Of a stretch of DNA of 35,397 bases, positions 24,197 through 32,245 are shown one piece after another. Origin of the DNA: Candidatus Poseidonia sp. (lineage in GTDB: Archaea; Thermoplasmatota; Poseidoniia; Poseidoniales; Poseidoniaceae); contig JAURDW010000014.1 of assembly GCA_030827745.1 (NCBI GenBank), positions 1 to 35,397 on the forward strand. The letters run 5' to 3'. The translations under genes and the position numbers were made by a program. Every line of letters begins with the position of its first letter. Positions within the stretch are counted from its first letter, which is position 1. The notes below the pieces were generated by a model that ran no database searches, was not told the origin of the DNA, and was given only the letters and a program-made list of their open reading frames with translations.

Positions 24197-25941
24197 AGTC
24201 GTGCGAGTTGGAAGTCGGTCAATTCCCGAAGCGCAACCAAGGCGGGCCCGTCTTCTATCCGGTCGAGGCAGGCGTGGGCTTGAGCGTGAAACGCTTCGGC
24301 CATTTCCCGTGCATATGTGACTGACCCAAGCTCCTGCAAAGCGGCAAGGCCGTCGCTGAGGGAGGCTTCACTGACTTCGTCCCCTTTTCCAAGGGCGCCG
24401 AGCAAACGCTCCTTGACCGGACTCTCCGGTTGTCGAAGCGCATGAATCACCATCAAGGTGCGCTTGCCCTGAGCGATGTCGGACCCGGCGGGCTTGCCCA
24501 AGGTTTCAGAGTCGGAAAGGACATCGATGATGTCGTCCATCAATTGGAAGCAAAGCCCAACCGCTTTGCCCCATTCAGCCATCAATTGGATGGTCTCCTC
24601 GTCAGCCCCTGAAATCCGAGCACCGATTTCAGCGCAAATGAGGAACATGACGGCCGTTTTCCCTTCAATCATTTCGAGGTAATCTTCCTCCGAGACGTTG
24701 AGGCGGTCTTCGAACTCGATGTCCAATTGTTGCCCTTCGCTGACTCGCCGCACCATCCAAGCGATGCGGTTGACCAACGGAGCGACATCGTGAGCCTCAA
24801 GGTTCTCTGCTTGGACCAGGCGTTCAAAAGCAATGGCGAGCATGGCGTCGCCTGCGTTAATGGCCGTTGGCATGCCATACTCCACATGGACGGCGTTCCT
24901 TCCCCGTCGAACTTCGTCATCGTCCATAATATCGTCGTGGACGAGGGTGAAATTGTGGACGGTTTCAATGGCCGCACCGATGTCAAGCAAACCGGAGTGC
25001 GCTTCACCCACCGCTTTTGCGATCAACCAAGGAAGCGTCGCTCGCATGCGCTTCCCACCGCCTTCAATGAGGTGCATCATGGCGTTGCCGAGGCGTTCGT
25101 GCCGTGATGCTCGGAGGCTTGATTCAATTCGGGCTTCAATGAGTGGCTTGACTTCCATAATGGAGGTGAGCAAATCTGCTCCTTCAGCACCGGGGAGCAT
25201 GTGGCTGATGTCGCCCATGTCGTGAATTCGGTCGTCGGCTAGTTCAGCGAGTTTTTCGGCGTGAGCGTGGTGCTGCCACCAGTCTTTGGTCATGATTCGG
25301 GCGGCGATGGAACGGAACCAAGGTGCTACTGCCTCGTGGGCAGGGCGTTCTTCAATGAGCATCGCTTCCAAGGCTTCGTTGCTCACCCACATGACCTCTG
25401 CGACCTCGTTGGGGTTCGGCTTCAACTCCACATCGGCGGTCATGACGAGAATGTGGTCGATTTCTCGCTCAATCCATGTGGCGTTCATTCGGGCGGCGTA
25501 ACGCATCTTGGTCATGAACGTCAAATCGCTTTCGGAGATGGTCGTCGGGTCAATGCCAAGTTCCTGCTCCAACTTCCTGATGGCTGCTCGTTTAACACCC
25601 ATCGCATCAACTTCGTCCAACTCGCCTTCCTCGTGCAGCGGGTGCGAACAACACGCATTGGCCCAAACTCCAGGAAAGGTGACTTTGTCCATCGAGCGGC
25701 GTTGGAGGAGCATTTCCCCTTTGGAATTGAACAGAAGGACACTGAATGCTCGGTGAAAGGCGCCTGCGCCTCGATGGGCTTCCAACTTGGACATCGGTCC
25801 AAGAACTTCATCGCGCTCACTGACATGAATGACCGCCTCGGCCATCAAGGCCGCTTGCGCTTCGTCGCTTTCGCTGAGCGATGAACGGTCATCTGCCGTC
25901 AGTTCAACGTGTGGAACATCACCAATGCCGTAGCCTCCCAT
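24190..25941 (-). CDS. Fused isopentenyl-diphosphate isomerase (type 1) and polyprenyl diphosphate synthase
   Basis: A 583-residue fusion. Residues about 35-225 form a Nudix-type IPP isomerase: HRAFSVLLFNSKGEMLLQRR, the Cys motif WANACCSHP (Cys98 aligned to the catalytic Cys) and the acidic pair Glu158/Glu160 in WIEREIDH. Residues about 260-583 form a trans-prenyl synthase: GGGKRMRATLPW, first Asp-rich motif DDIMD (Asp336-Asp340), GKPAGSDIAQGKRT and second Asp-rich motif DDIID (Asp469-Asp473). Phe331, five residues before the first motif, is the kind of bulky residue that limits archaeal enzymes to C20, so geranylgeranyl diphosphate is the likely product. Both active sites look intact and the frame is unbroken. 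Isopentenyl phosphate kinase, the preceding pathway step, lies 54 bp upstream. A single polypeptide would interconvert IPP/DMAPP and condense them for ether-lipid chains. Confidence 0.93.
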   Translation of the reverse strand: MGGYGIGDVPHVELTADDRSSLSESDEAQAALMAEAVIHVSERDEVLGPMSKLEAHRGAGAFHRAFSVLLFNSKGEMLLQRRSMDKVTFPGVWANACCSHPLHEEGELDEVDAMGVKRAAIRKLEQELGIDPTTISESDLTFMTKMRYAARMNATWIEREIDHILVMTADVELKPNPNEVAEVMWVSNEALEAMLIEERPAHEAVAPWFRSIAARIMTKDWWQHHAHAEKLAELADDRIHDMGDISHMLPGAEGADLLTSIMEVKPLIEARIESSLRASRHERLGNAMMHLIEGGGKRMRATLPWLIAKAVGEAHSGLLDIGAAIETVHNFTLVHDDIMDDDEVRRGRNAVHVEYGMPTAINAGDAMLAIAFERLVQAENLEAHDVAPLVNRIAWMVRRVSEGQQLDIEFEDRLNVSEEDYLEMIEGKTAVMFLICAEIGARISGADEETIQLMAEWGKAVGLCFQLMDDIIDVLSDSETLGKPAGSDIAQGKRTLMVIHALRQPESPVKERLLGALGKGDEVSEASLSDGLAALQELGSVTYAREMAEAFHAQAHACLDRIEDGPALVALRELTDFQLARLH

Positions 25942-25995
25942 CGTTTCACCAGTCTTTCGGTGGCGCGGAGGCTACATGAAGAGTTCTCTGCGCTC

Positions 25996-26805
25996 TCATG
26001 CAAGCAACGAGGTGCCGAGAACGGTGCGACCAAGACATGCATCGGCCACGCGTTGTTCGTGTTCTCCACTCACGAGCATCACCTCAATGCCGCGTTCAAC
26101 GACTTGAAAACCACGGTCAACCTTGAGTCCGATGCCGCCGGTCACGTCCATTTCTGTCGCATGGCTGCCTTCGAAGGCTCGGTCTTTTCGCAAGGTATGG
26201 AGGAGTTCTTGCGCCTCACCGGGCACAGGCGGTGCTGCCAAAACCCCGTCAACACCGCCCATGGCAAAGACAAGGCGTTTTACTCGGGGCAACTCAACGG
26301 CCAGACGAACGACCAAGTCGTCACCGGAGAGAATTCCAAACTCCGCTTCACCATCGCACTTGACGACATCACCGTAGGTCACCAAGACGATGCCGCTAGG
26401 TGCATCTCGAAACACGGTGAGGTCGCCGGTGAAGTCCGGGCCTGTGTTGCTCGCCCATTGGTGAGGCGGGAGGGTGACGGCACTGATATCCCGCTTGGTG
26501 AGGGCTTCCATCACGTACGAATTGAGGGTCAGCATGTCTTGCCGGACCTCTTCAACCGCCTCATCCTGAGACATCTCGCCCTCGAAGGTCTGGTGGTTGA
26601 TTCTCCCCTCAGCGAGGCGATACTGCTTCGCTTTGAGGTGGCCGAATGAACCTGCCCCGTGAACGAGCACCACGTCAAGGTCATGGGCCAAACATGTTTC
26701 CAATTGTTCAGCAAGCCGGTCCAAGATATCGGCTCGGACCGTTGTCATGGTGCTTTTCTCGGTGATGAGGCCACCGCCCCACTTCACCACCACCCGGTCT
26801 CGCAT
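25996..26805 (-). CDS. ipk: Isopentenyl phosphate kinase
   Basis: A 269-residue amino-acid-kinase-fold enzyme that phosphorylates isopentenyl phosphate to IPP in archaeal mevalonate pathways. Signs: N-terminal VVKWGGGLIT (Lys8), the diagnostic HGAGSFGH with the phosphate-binding His56 that separates this family from other amino-acid kinases, the nucleotide-site block GILSGDDLVVRLAVEL, and GGVDGV plus DVTGGIGLKVD. The downstream gene in the same direction is the isomerase-prenyl synthase fusion, so the pair makes an IP-to-prenyl-diphosphate unit. Start ATG 26805; the divergent zinc-ribbon gene starts 86 bp away. Confidence 0.95.
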   Translation of the reverse strand: MRDRVVVKWGGGLITEKSTMTTVRADILDRLAEQLETCLAHDLDVVLVHGAGSFGHLKAKQYRLAEGRINHQTFEGEMSQDEAVEEVRQDMLTLNSYVMEALTKRDISAVTLPPHQWASNTGPDFTGDLTVFRDAPSGIVLVTYGDVVKCDGEAEFGILSGDDLVVRLAVELPRVKRLVFAMGGVDGVLAAPPVPGEAQELLHTLRKDRAFEGSHATEMDVTGGIGLKVDRGFQVVERGIEVMLVSGEHEQRVADACLGRTVLGTSLLA

Positions 26806-26890
26806 GGTCTTGGGAGAGGAAAGAGCATCATGAGGCTACCGTTGCCGGGCGGTGCAAGGTTTCATGAGGCATCGGGGGGCAGCACCGTGC

Positions 26891-27226
26891 ATGAGCGAAG
26901 AGCCAACGGTTGAGGCTTTCATGCGCCATCTCCAAGTCTGTCTTGAGGAGGCCCGCACCATCGCCGACGGGAAAGAACGTCAGGAACGGTGCTGGCAATT
27001 GGAATCGGCCCTTCAGGAGGCCATCATTTACAAAAATCGGATTGAGGAATTGCAACGACGCGGTATGGACCCCATCCGATTGGTGGAGAGCGAGGGCATC
27101 AACACGCCGCCCCCGGCTCCAAAAAAGGTGGAGGCCCTGATGTCCGGTCACGTTCACTGCGGTACATGCCGAGCTGTCTTGGAACTCGACTTGGCGTTCT
27201 GCCCTGCGTGCGGAGCAGAAAAGTGA
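26891..27226 (+). CDS. Small zinc-ribbon protein, unknown
   Basis: A 111-residue protein. The first two thirds are helical and charged (TVEAFMRHLQVCLEEARTIA, then QERCWQLESALQEAIIYKNR), probably a coiled coil, followed by a Pro-rich linker (GINTPPPAPKK). The C-terminus is a zinc ribbon with two CxxC pairs (HCGTCRAVLELDLAFCPACGAEK). ATG 26891 (MSEEPT) chosen over ATG 26852 because GGGGGGC lies upstream and the extra N-terminal residues look non-coding. It ends 4 bp before the convergent kptA stop. No family recognised. Confidence 0.7.
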   Translation: MSEEPTVEAFMRHLQVCLEEARTIADGKERQERCWQLESALQEAIIYKNRIEELQRRGMDPIRLVESEGINTPPPAPKKVEALMSGHVHCGTCRAVLELDLAFCPACGAEK

Positions 27227-27230
27227 ACCG

Positions 27231-27929
27231 TCACTCTTCTTCTTCCCGAATCCATTCTTCAATGACTTCGAGAATCAACGGGTCCTCGGCATCCACTTGA
27301 TAGAGGTATTCTCCGGGGACTTCGTCGGTCAAGAAAACCGTTGTACCGGCCCGGTAAATGGTGTGACCGTCAGCGATGGCTCGGACGGTGTCCACTTCCA
27401 AGATTGCAGGACGGTCAATGCGGACATGGCCCGCTTCCATGGCGTTTTGGATGGATCGAGAGAGGTGGACGTTTTTTCGGTCCCCGGAGGTGATGCCGTA
27501 TTCGAGCATCGTGCTGACCTCTTCCGCCTCGCAGGGGTAAAACAGGGCCTCGGGGATGTCGTCGGTCGGCAGGTCGAGGTCCAATTCGATGGAGTGACCG
27601 TAGGTGGCCCGAATCATACCGTTTTCAACTTGATACCGACCCTTCTCGTCGGCGTTGGCGATGGCCTCGAAGTGCCAGCCTCGTAGCCAGTGGTAGTGGC
27701 GACGTTGGTTGCCGATGGCTTCGGAGAGTTCCCGAGTGTTGACCCAGCCGTTGATGTCCATGTCGACGTTGAATTTTTCTGGGGCGTGGCGCAAAACCAA
27801 CGCCAGCATGCGACCCAAGGAATTGGCTTCGCGGTCGCTCATGATGAATTTCCCTTCGTCGTTGCAAACGGCACAGTTGGTTCCGGAAAAATGTCCGTGG
27901 CTTCGGCATTGGCGCAGCATAATGTCCAT
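27231..27929 (-). CDS. kptA: RNA 2'-phosphotransferase (Tpt1/KptA family)
   Basis: A 232-residue KptA/Tpt1. The NAD-dependent family transfers an RNA 2'-phosphate to NAD+. Catalytic blocks: LRHAPEK (Arg47-His48), IRATYGHSIE (Arg107, His112), SGDRKNVHLS (Arg151, His155). The N-terminal 25 residues carry an archaeal-style zinc finger (CRSHGHFSGTNCAVC) that the bacterial form lacks. The C-terminus is very acidic. Archaea have no yeast-type tRNA ligation, so its natural substrate is unclear; 2'-phosphate removal or ADP-ribosylation of RNA ends has been proposed for such enzymes. ATG 27929; ATG 27920 is nearly equal. Confidence 0.92.
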   Translation of the reverse strand: MDIMLRQCRSHGHFSGTNCAVCNDEGKFIMSDREANSLGRMLALVLRHAPEKFNVDMDINGWVNTRELSEAIGNQRRHYHWLRGWHFEAIANADEKGRYQVENGMIRATYGHSIELDLDLPTDDIPEALFYPCEAEEVSTMLEYGITSGDRKNVHLSRSIQNAMEAGHVRIDRPAILEVDTVRAIADGHTIYRAGTTVFLTDEVPGEYLYQVDAEDPLILEVIEEWIREEEE

Positions 27930-28036
27930 GCGGGAGAGGCCTGTTCAAGAACCCTGCGGGTTGAAGGGGCGTTGAACCGTTCAAGCGAACGCTTGTTCGC
28001 CGTCGGTATGAAATGCTGGTGTTTGTTGCGAGGGTC

Positions 28037-29209
28037 ATGGTGGATGTTGCCGTCGTCGGTGCAGGTCAAACACGCTACGGGAACCACGCCCTCGGCCTCA
28101 AAGGGATGTGGGCAGAAGCTGCGCGAAACGCCTTCGCCAGCGTGGACAGCGATTTTGAACCCTCCATGGTCGATGAGGCCTTTATCGGAAGTTTGGCCTT
28201 CGGTGGCGCTCAATTGGGGAACACAGCCGCTCTGTTAACCGAACATTCGGACATGGACGGTGTTCCCGTGCGCCGGGTTGAGAACGCTTGCGCCTCCTCG
28301 GGTTTCGCTCTTCGGGACGCATGGATGGCCATCAAAAGCGGACAGGCCGACGTTGTGGTGGCCGGTGGCATCGAGAAAATGAACGACTTGACGCCCGAAC
28401 GGCGTCGGTACTGGCTCGGCGTATCGGGCGACACGGAGTGGGAACGCCTTGCTGGCCTGACCTTTCCGGGGACCTACGCCCTGATGGCCCGTAGGTACTT
28501 TCACGAATTTGATTCAACCCACGATGATTTGGTGCATGTGAGCGTCAAAAATCATCTCCACGGTTCGATGAACCCCCAAGCTCACATCCAAAAGGAAGTT
28601 TCCTTCGAGAAAGCATCCGGGGGCTTCATGGTTGCCGACCCGCTGACGTTGTACGATTGTTGCCCAACATCGGACGGCGCCTCCTGCGTCGTTCTCGCAG
28701 CCGACCACGTCGCCAAGCGCATGACCGATACGCCGGTTTGGATTCGCGGCTCAGGTGCAGCATCCGACCATTTGGCTCTCCATGACCGGCCGTCCATCAC
28801 CCAACTCAAAGCCACCCAGGTGGCGGCCAAAAAGGCCTACGGTATGGCCAACCTTGCACCGAGGGACATTGACCTCGCCGAGGTGCACGATTGTTTCACC
28901 ATCGCTGAAGTGCTCGCCACCGAAGACCTCGGCTTCGCTGAGCGAGGCGAGGGCGGCCGTTTTGCTCGCGAAGGCCAAGGTGTCCTGAACGAGGGGAACG
29001 TGACGGTGAACGCCAGTGGAGGCTTGAAAGCCAAAGGGCATCCTTTGGGGGCAACCGGGACGGGGCAAGTCGTTGAGGTGTTCAAACAACTTCGGGGGCA
29101 AGCTGACGAGAAGCGCCAAGTGGACGACGCCGAGGTGGGGTTGACGCACAACGTCGGCGGCTCGGGGGCCACCTGTGCCGTCCATGTCTTTGGGAGGGAC
29201 CGAACATGA
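28037..29209 (+). CDS. Archaeal-type thiolase (acetyl-CoA C-acetyltransferase)
   Basis: A 390-residue thiolase of the SCP2-like archaeal subfamily. The nucleophile is Cys85 in ENACASSGFAL; LAEVHDCFTIAE carries the His of the HDxF motif; GGLKAKGHPLGATG is the C-terminal His motif and HNVGGSGATCAVHVF the ending. In archaea this thiolase makes acetoacetyl-CoA and forms a complex with HMG-CoA synthase through a DUF35 protein. The next gene overlaps by 4 bp (ATGA) and is DUF35-like. ATG 28037 (MVDVAVVGAGQT) fits the family; GAGGG lies just before it. No HMG-CoA synthase gene is recognised here. Confidence 0.93.
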   Translation: MVDVAVVGAGQTRYGNHALGLKGMWAEAARNAFASVDSDFEPSMVDEAFIGSLAFGGAQLGNTAALLTEHSDMDGVPVRRVENACASSGFALRDAWMAIKSGQADVVVAGGIEKMNDLTPERRRYWLGVSGDTEWERLAGLTFPGTYALMARRYFHEFDSTHDDLVHVSVKNHLHGSMNPQAHIQKEVSFEKASGGFMVADPLTLYDCCPTSDGASCVVLAADHVAKRMTDTPVWIRGSGAASDHLALHDRPSITQLKATQVAAKKAYGMANLAPRDIDLAEVHDCFTIAEVLATEDLGFAERGEGGRFAREGQGVLNEGNVTVNASGGLKAKGHPLGATGTGQVVEVFKQLRGQADEKRQVDDAEVGLTHNVGGSGATCAVHVFGRDRT

Positions 29210-30036
29210 CAGGGGAGGTTTGGATGGGCTATTTGGTGGATCACCACACCGAGTACACGGTGGCTCAATCGCCCTTCGTCCTCGATGGAGTACGTGTGTT
29301 TGGCGCTGACAGCGACGCAACGACCCTTGCCATTGCCGCAGTGCTTCACCGCCTTCAACACGACAACATCGGGTTGGTGACGGTCCCCGAGGGCATGGAC
29401 GCGGCCACCGTGGCGGCCGCATGCAACCTTGCTGTGTGGGACGATGCATCCGACGCCGAGGCCGAGTGGGACCTGCTTCTTAGCGACGAAGCCATCGTCG
29501 TCCTCGCACGCCGGGACGCCGAGGTTGAACTCTTTGAAATGGACGTGGCCGTTGAGGTCGACGAACCGTTCCATCGCGCCATGGAAGAGGCATGGAGGGA
29601 CGAATTGAGCCTTCAGCATGTCAGCCAGGGTGCATATGTATCCCAAGCCCAATACGAAGAGGCGGCCCGTCCGCGACTTTTCCTTCAGGGTCAAGTGTCC
29701 GATGAGAAGGCCGTTTGGCCGCCTCGATTCTCATCAACAAGCAACCTCGCTGACTCAAGTCGCGTTCGGCTCAAGCCCAGCGGGCGTGTTCTTTCATGGA
29801 CCACATTGTCCGCTGCGGGTGCGCCTTCCGAATTTGCGCTGAGAGCCCCGTTGCTTGGCGGTGTTTGCACCGTTCTCCTTGCACTTGATGACGGTCCCAA
29901 CGGGGTGTTTTTGGTGGTTGATGACGAAGATGCCGAAGCCTTCATGGATGCACCCGTTGAACTTGTCGTACGACGAATCTACGGTCAAGAAGGGTTCATC
30001 CGCTACGGCCTCAAAGCCCGCCTCATCGTCGCCTGA
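29206..30036 (+). CDS. DUF35-like OB-fold protein with extra N-terminal domain, zinc cysteines lost
   Basis: A 276-residue protein coupled to the thiolase by an ATGA overlap. Residues about 145-276 follow the DUF35 acyl-CoA-associated OB-fold plan: the RPRLFLQGQ strand, the WPPRF turn, then GRVLSWTTLSAAGAPSEFAL, APLLGGVCTVLLALDDG and a final RRIYGQEGFIRYGLKARLI. DUF35 normally has a four-Cys zinc ribbon before the OB-fold; here those positions are Gln/Ser and only the PPR remains. Residues 1-140 are an additional acidic, Ala-rich domain I cannot assign; VFGADSDATTLAIAAVLHRL loosely recalls the start of HMG-CoA synthase. The likely role is a partner or scaffold of the thiolase in acetoacetyl-CoA/HMG-CoA formation. 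Confidence 0.8.
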   Translation: MTGEVWMGYLVDHHTEYTVAQSPFVLDGVRVFGADSDATTLAIAAVLHRLQHDNIGLVTVPEGMDAATVAAACNLAVWDDASDAEAEWDLLLSDEAIVVLARRDAEVELFEMDVAVEVDEPFHRAMEEAWRDELSLQHVSQGAYVSQAQYEEAARPRLFLQGQVSDEKAVWPPRFSSTSNLADSSRVRLKPSGRVLSWTTLSAAGAPSEFALRAPLLGGVCTVLLALDDGPNGVFLVVDDEDAEAFMDAPVELVVRRIYGQEGFIRYGLKARLIVA

Positions 30037-30073
30037 CAAAGCATTCATAGAAAGCCAAGTTCACGGGGAACCC

Positions 30074-31090
30074 ATGGCGGGATTTGGTGGTATGCGAAAA
30101 GGTCGGGAGGAAGCCAAAGACAACCTCAGTTACAACGAAGGTGGAGATTGCCCTCGCTGCGGTGGAAATTCCCAAGACTCCACGATGGCTGGATATCTTC
30201 AATGCGGGGCGTGCAACCACGAATGGGCCGACCCGAATTACGTTGCGGAGAAGAAGAAGCCAGATCCTCCATCCCACAAGCGGGACGCCGAGTTGATCGA
30301 GCAATTCAAACATGAAATGGCTTCAGGGGAGTTGGCCAATGTCCTCGGTGTCAAAAAGGACTTGACCGGAGAGCAAGAGCAATCCCTGAAACGGCTCGAG
30401 GAGAAGTGGATGAGCGGCATGCAAGGTCACTACAACGCTGCCGCAGAGGAACGAAAACCGTTGATGATCAGTTTTGACGACGACGATAACATCGTTTCGA
30501 CCGAGGTTGCTGCTCTTACCATCGTCTCCAACGGCTTTGACGGTGGAGAGGAGATTCGGCTGGAATACCCCGGAATGGGGACCGAATTCTACGCCTACAA
30601 CGAACGCAGCCCGACAGGTTGGAAGCGGGGCCCAAATGCTGAAACAACCGCACGGTCCATCACCAACGTCATCAATCGGTCCTCAAAATTGGTGTATGCG
30701 AACCTCGACGGTGCTCGGATTTCGTTTGAATTGAGGGACGACAACCTCAGCGCCGCCTCCTTCGTTCTTTTCGTTGATGACCCGGGCGGCACCGACATTG
30801 TGGCCGAAAAAGGTGGTGTTGTGCTTGACCACCGCGATTTTTCTACGATTCAAGACTACAAAAACGTCGTGGAAATGGTCCTTGAAGACGGCATCATCTC
30901 ACCCAGCGAAGATCAGTTGCTTTGGGCCATGCGCCAACAACTCAACATCGACGACGCATACCACATCCAGATGGTCATGCAACTTTGCGGTGAAAACACC
31001 CTCAAGGAATGCACCGGTTGTGGAGGGATGGCAGAATTGTATCCTGAACACGCTGCATGGTACTGTCATCCGTGCGAAGCTTGGTGTTGA
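30074..31090 (+). CDS. Protein with N- and C-terminal zinc ribbons, unknown
   Basis: A 338-residue soluble protein. An N-terminal zinc ribbon has Cys26, Cys29, Cys44 and Cys47 (CPRCGG...CGACNHEW), similar to ribbons of transcription factors and topoisomerases. A helical stretch (RDAELIEQFKHEMASGELAN, then LKRLEEKWMSGMQGHYNAAA) and a beta-rich core (residues about 130-240) follow. The C-terminus is a second ribbon with Cys313, Cys316, Cys331, Cys334 and Cys338 (CTGCGGMAEL...CHPCEAWC). ATG 30074 is preceded by CGGGGA. It lies 129 bp before the MamK-like actin on the same strand. No family recognised. Confidence 0.75.
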   Translation: MAGFGGMRKGREEAKDNLSYNEGGDCPRCGGNSQDSTMAGYLQCGACNHEWADPNYVAEKKKPDPPSHKRDAELIEQFKHEMASGELANVLGVKKDLTGEQEQSLKRLEEKWMSGMQGHYNAAAEERKPLMISFDDDDNIVSTEVAALTIVSNGFDGGEEIRLEYPGMGTEFYAYNERSPTGWKRGPNAETTARSITNVINRSSKLVYANLDGARISFELRDDNLSAASFVLFVDDPGGTDIVAEKGGVVLDHRDFSTIQDYKNVVEMVLEDGIISPSEDQLLWAMRQQLNIDDAYHIQMVMQLCGENTLKECTGCGGMAELYPEHAAWYCHPCEAWC

Positions 31091-31219
31091 GCTTCCGGTG
31101 TGCCCTGGTTTCTATAGAACTTTGAAACCGAGTTTCTCCACCTGCTGCGGTTGCCTTTACCGTAAATCGTTTGGGGTTTCTTCATAAACTCAAGCGATGT
31201 CGGTTTAGTCGGTGAGCCT

Positions 31220-32245
31220 ATGGCAGAAGATGTGTTGTATATCGGAATTGACTTGGGAACCTTCCGCTCCGTGATGGTTTCTTCAGACAGCCACGAAGTG
31301 GAAGAATTGACGGTTATTGGTACCCCGAAAGACCCCATTGCCCGAAACTTCCTCAAGCGTGACGTTCTCTTTGGAAACGAGGCCCTCAAAAACCGCCTTG
31401 CTCTCAATCTGTTCCGCCCCTTGGAACTGGGTGTCATCAAGGACACACCCGAAGACCGGGAGTTCATCGCTCACTTCATCACCCACCTCATCGGTTTGTC
31501 CGACCCAGAGGAATACGACCGGGTGGTTGCAGTTATCGGAGCGCCCGCCGAGGCCAGTCACGTCGACAAGACCGCCATCTTCGACGCCGCAGCGGGTTCA
31601 GTGAACTCCGCCATGATTATCTCCGAACCCTTCGCCGTGGCTTACGCCTTGGACATGATCCACCACACGTTGGTCATTGATATCGGAGCAGGAACGACCG
31701 ACCTTTGCCGTGTTTACGGTACCATCCCCGGCCCAGGTGACCAGATGCACACTGGCCACGCTGGCGACTTCGTCGACAACCAACTCATCAAGGAAATCCA
31801 ATCCAAGTACAACGGTGCTCAAATCACCAAGGACATGGCTCGTCGCTGGAAGGAACAGTATTCCTTTGTGTCCACGAGCACACCCGACGACCCAGTGATG
31901 GTTGATTTCTCGATTGAAGGCAAGGCCATGACCCTCGACATCACCGATTGCATGCAGCGAGCTTGCGAGTCCATCGTTGACCCCATCGTTGAGAACGTCA
32001 AGAAGCTCATCGCTGGTTCCAATCCAGAATACCACGACGAGTTCCGCAAGAACATGGTTCTTGCCGGCGGTGGCTCCTCCATCAAGGGACTGGGTGCACT
32101 CATCGAGCGCCGCCTCTCGGACATGGGTGATGTCAACGTTCACGTCGTGGACGACCCCGTTCGCTTGGGTGCGATGGGCGGTCTGCGACTCGCCATGGAA
32201 GTCCCCGAAGAGATGTGGAAGAATCTCACGCTCGCCTCGCGGTGA
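31220..32245 (+). CDS. Actin/MreB-superfamily ATPase resembling MamK
   Basis: A 341-residue actin-fold protein. Phosphate-1 loop IGIDLGTFRS (residues 8-17), connect-1 region ISEPFAVAYAL with Glu136, phosphate-2 loop VIDIGAGTTDL with Asp154, adenosine motif VLAGGGSSIKGL (280-291). The Glu-to-Asp spacing of 18 equals that of MamK (Glu143/Asp161 in Magnetospirillum, as I recall). Segments such as GTIPGPGDQM, KEQYSFVST, the NPEYHDEFRKNMVLAGGGS block and the ending EVPEEMW match remembered MamK sequence better than MreB or Hsp70. There is no MreB-type N-terminal amphipathic helix and no Hsp70 substrate domain. A filament-forming cytoskeletal role is the best inference. No magnetosome gene is nearby. 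ATG 31220. Confidence 0.88.
   Translation: MAEDVLYIGIDLGTFRSVMVSSDSHEVEELTVIGTPKDPIARNFLKRDVLFGNEALKNRLALNLFRPLELGVIKDTPEDREFIAHFITHLIGLSDPEEYDRVVAVIGAPAEASHVDKTAIFDAAAGSVNSAMIISEPFAVAYALDMIHHTLVIDIGAGTTDLCRVYGTIPGPGDQMHTGHAGDFVDNQLIKEIQSKYNGAQITKDMARRWKEQYSFVSTSTPDDPVMVDFSIEGKAMTLDITDCMQRACESIVDPIVENVKKLIAGSNPEYHDEFRKNMVLAGGGSSIKGLGALIERRLSDMGDVNVHVVDDPVRLGAMGGLRLAMEVPEEMWKNLTLASR

Noticed and set aside
31220-32245. Magnetosome gene cluster
   Set aside because: Only the actin resembles a magnetosome protein; no MamA, MamB, MamE or related gene is nearby.
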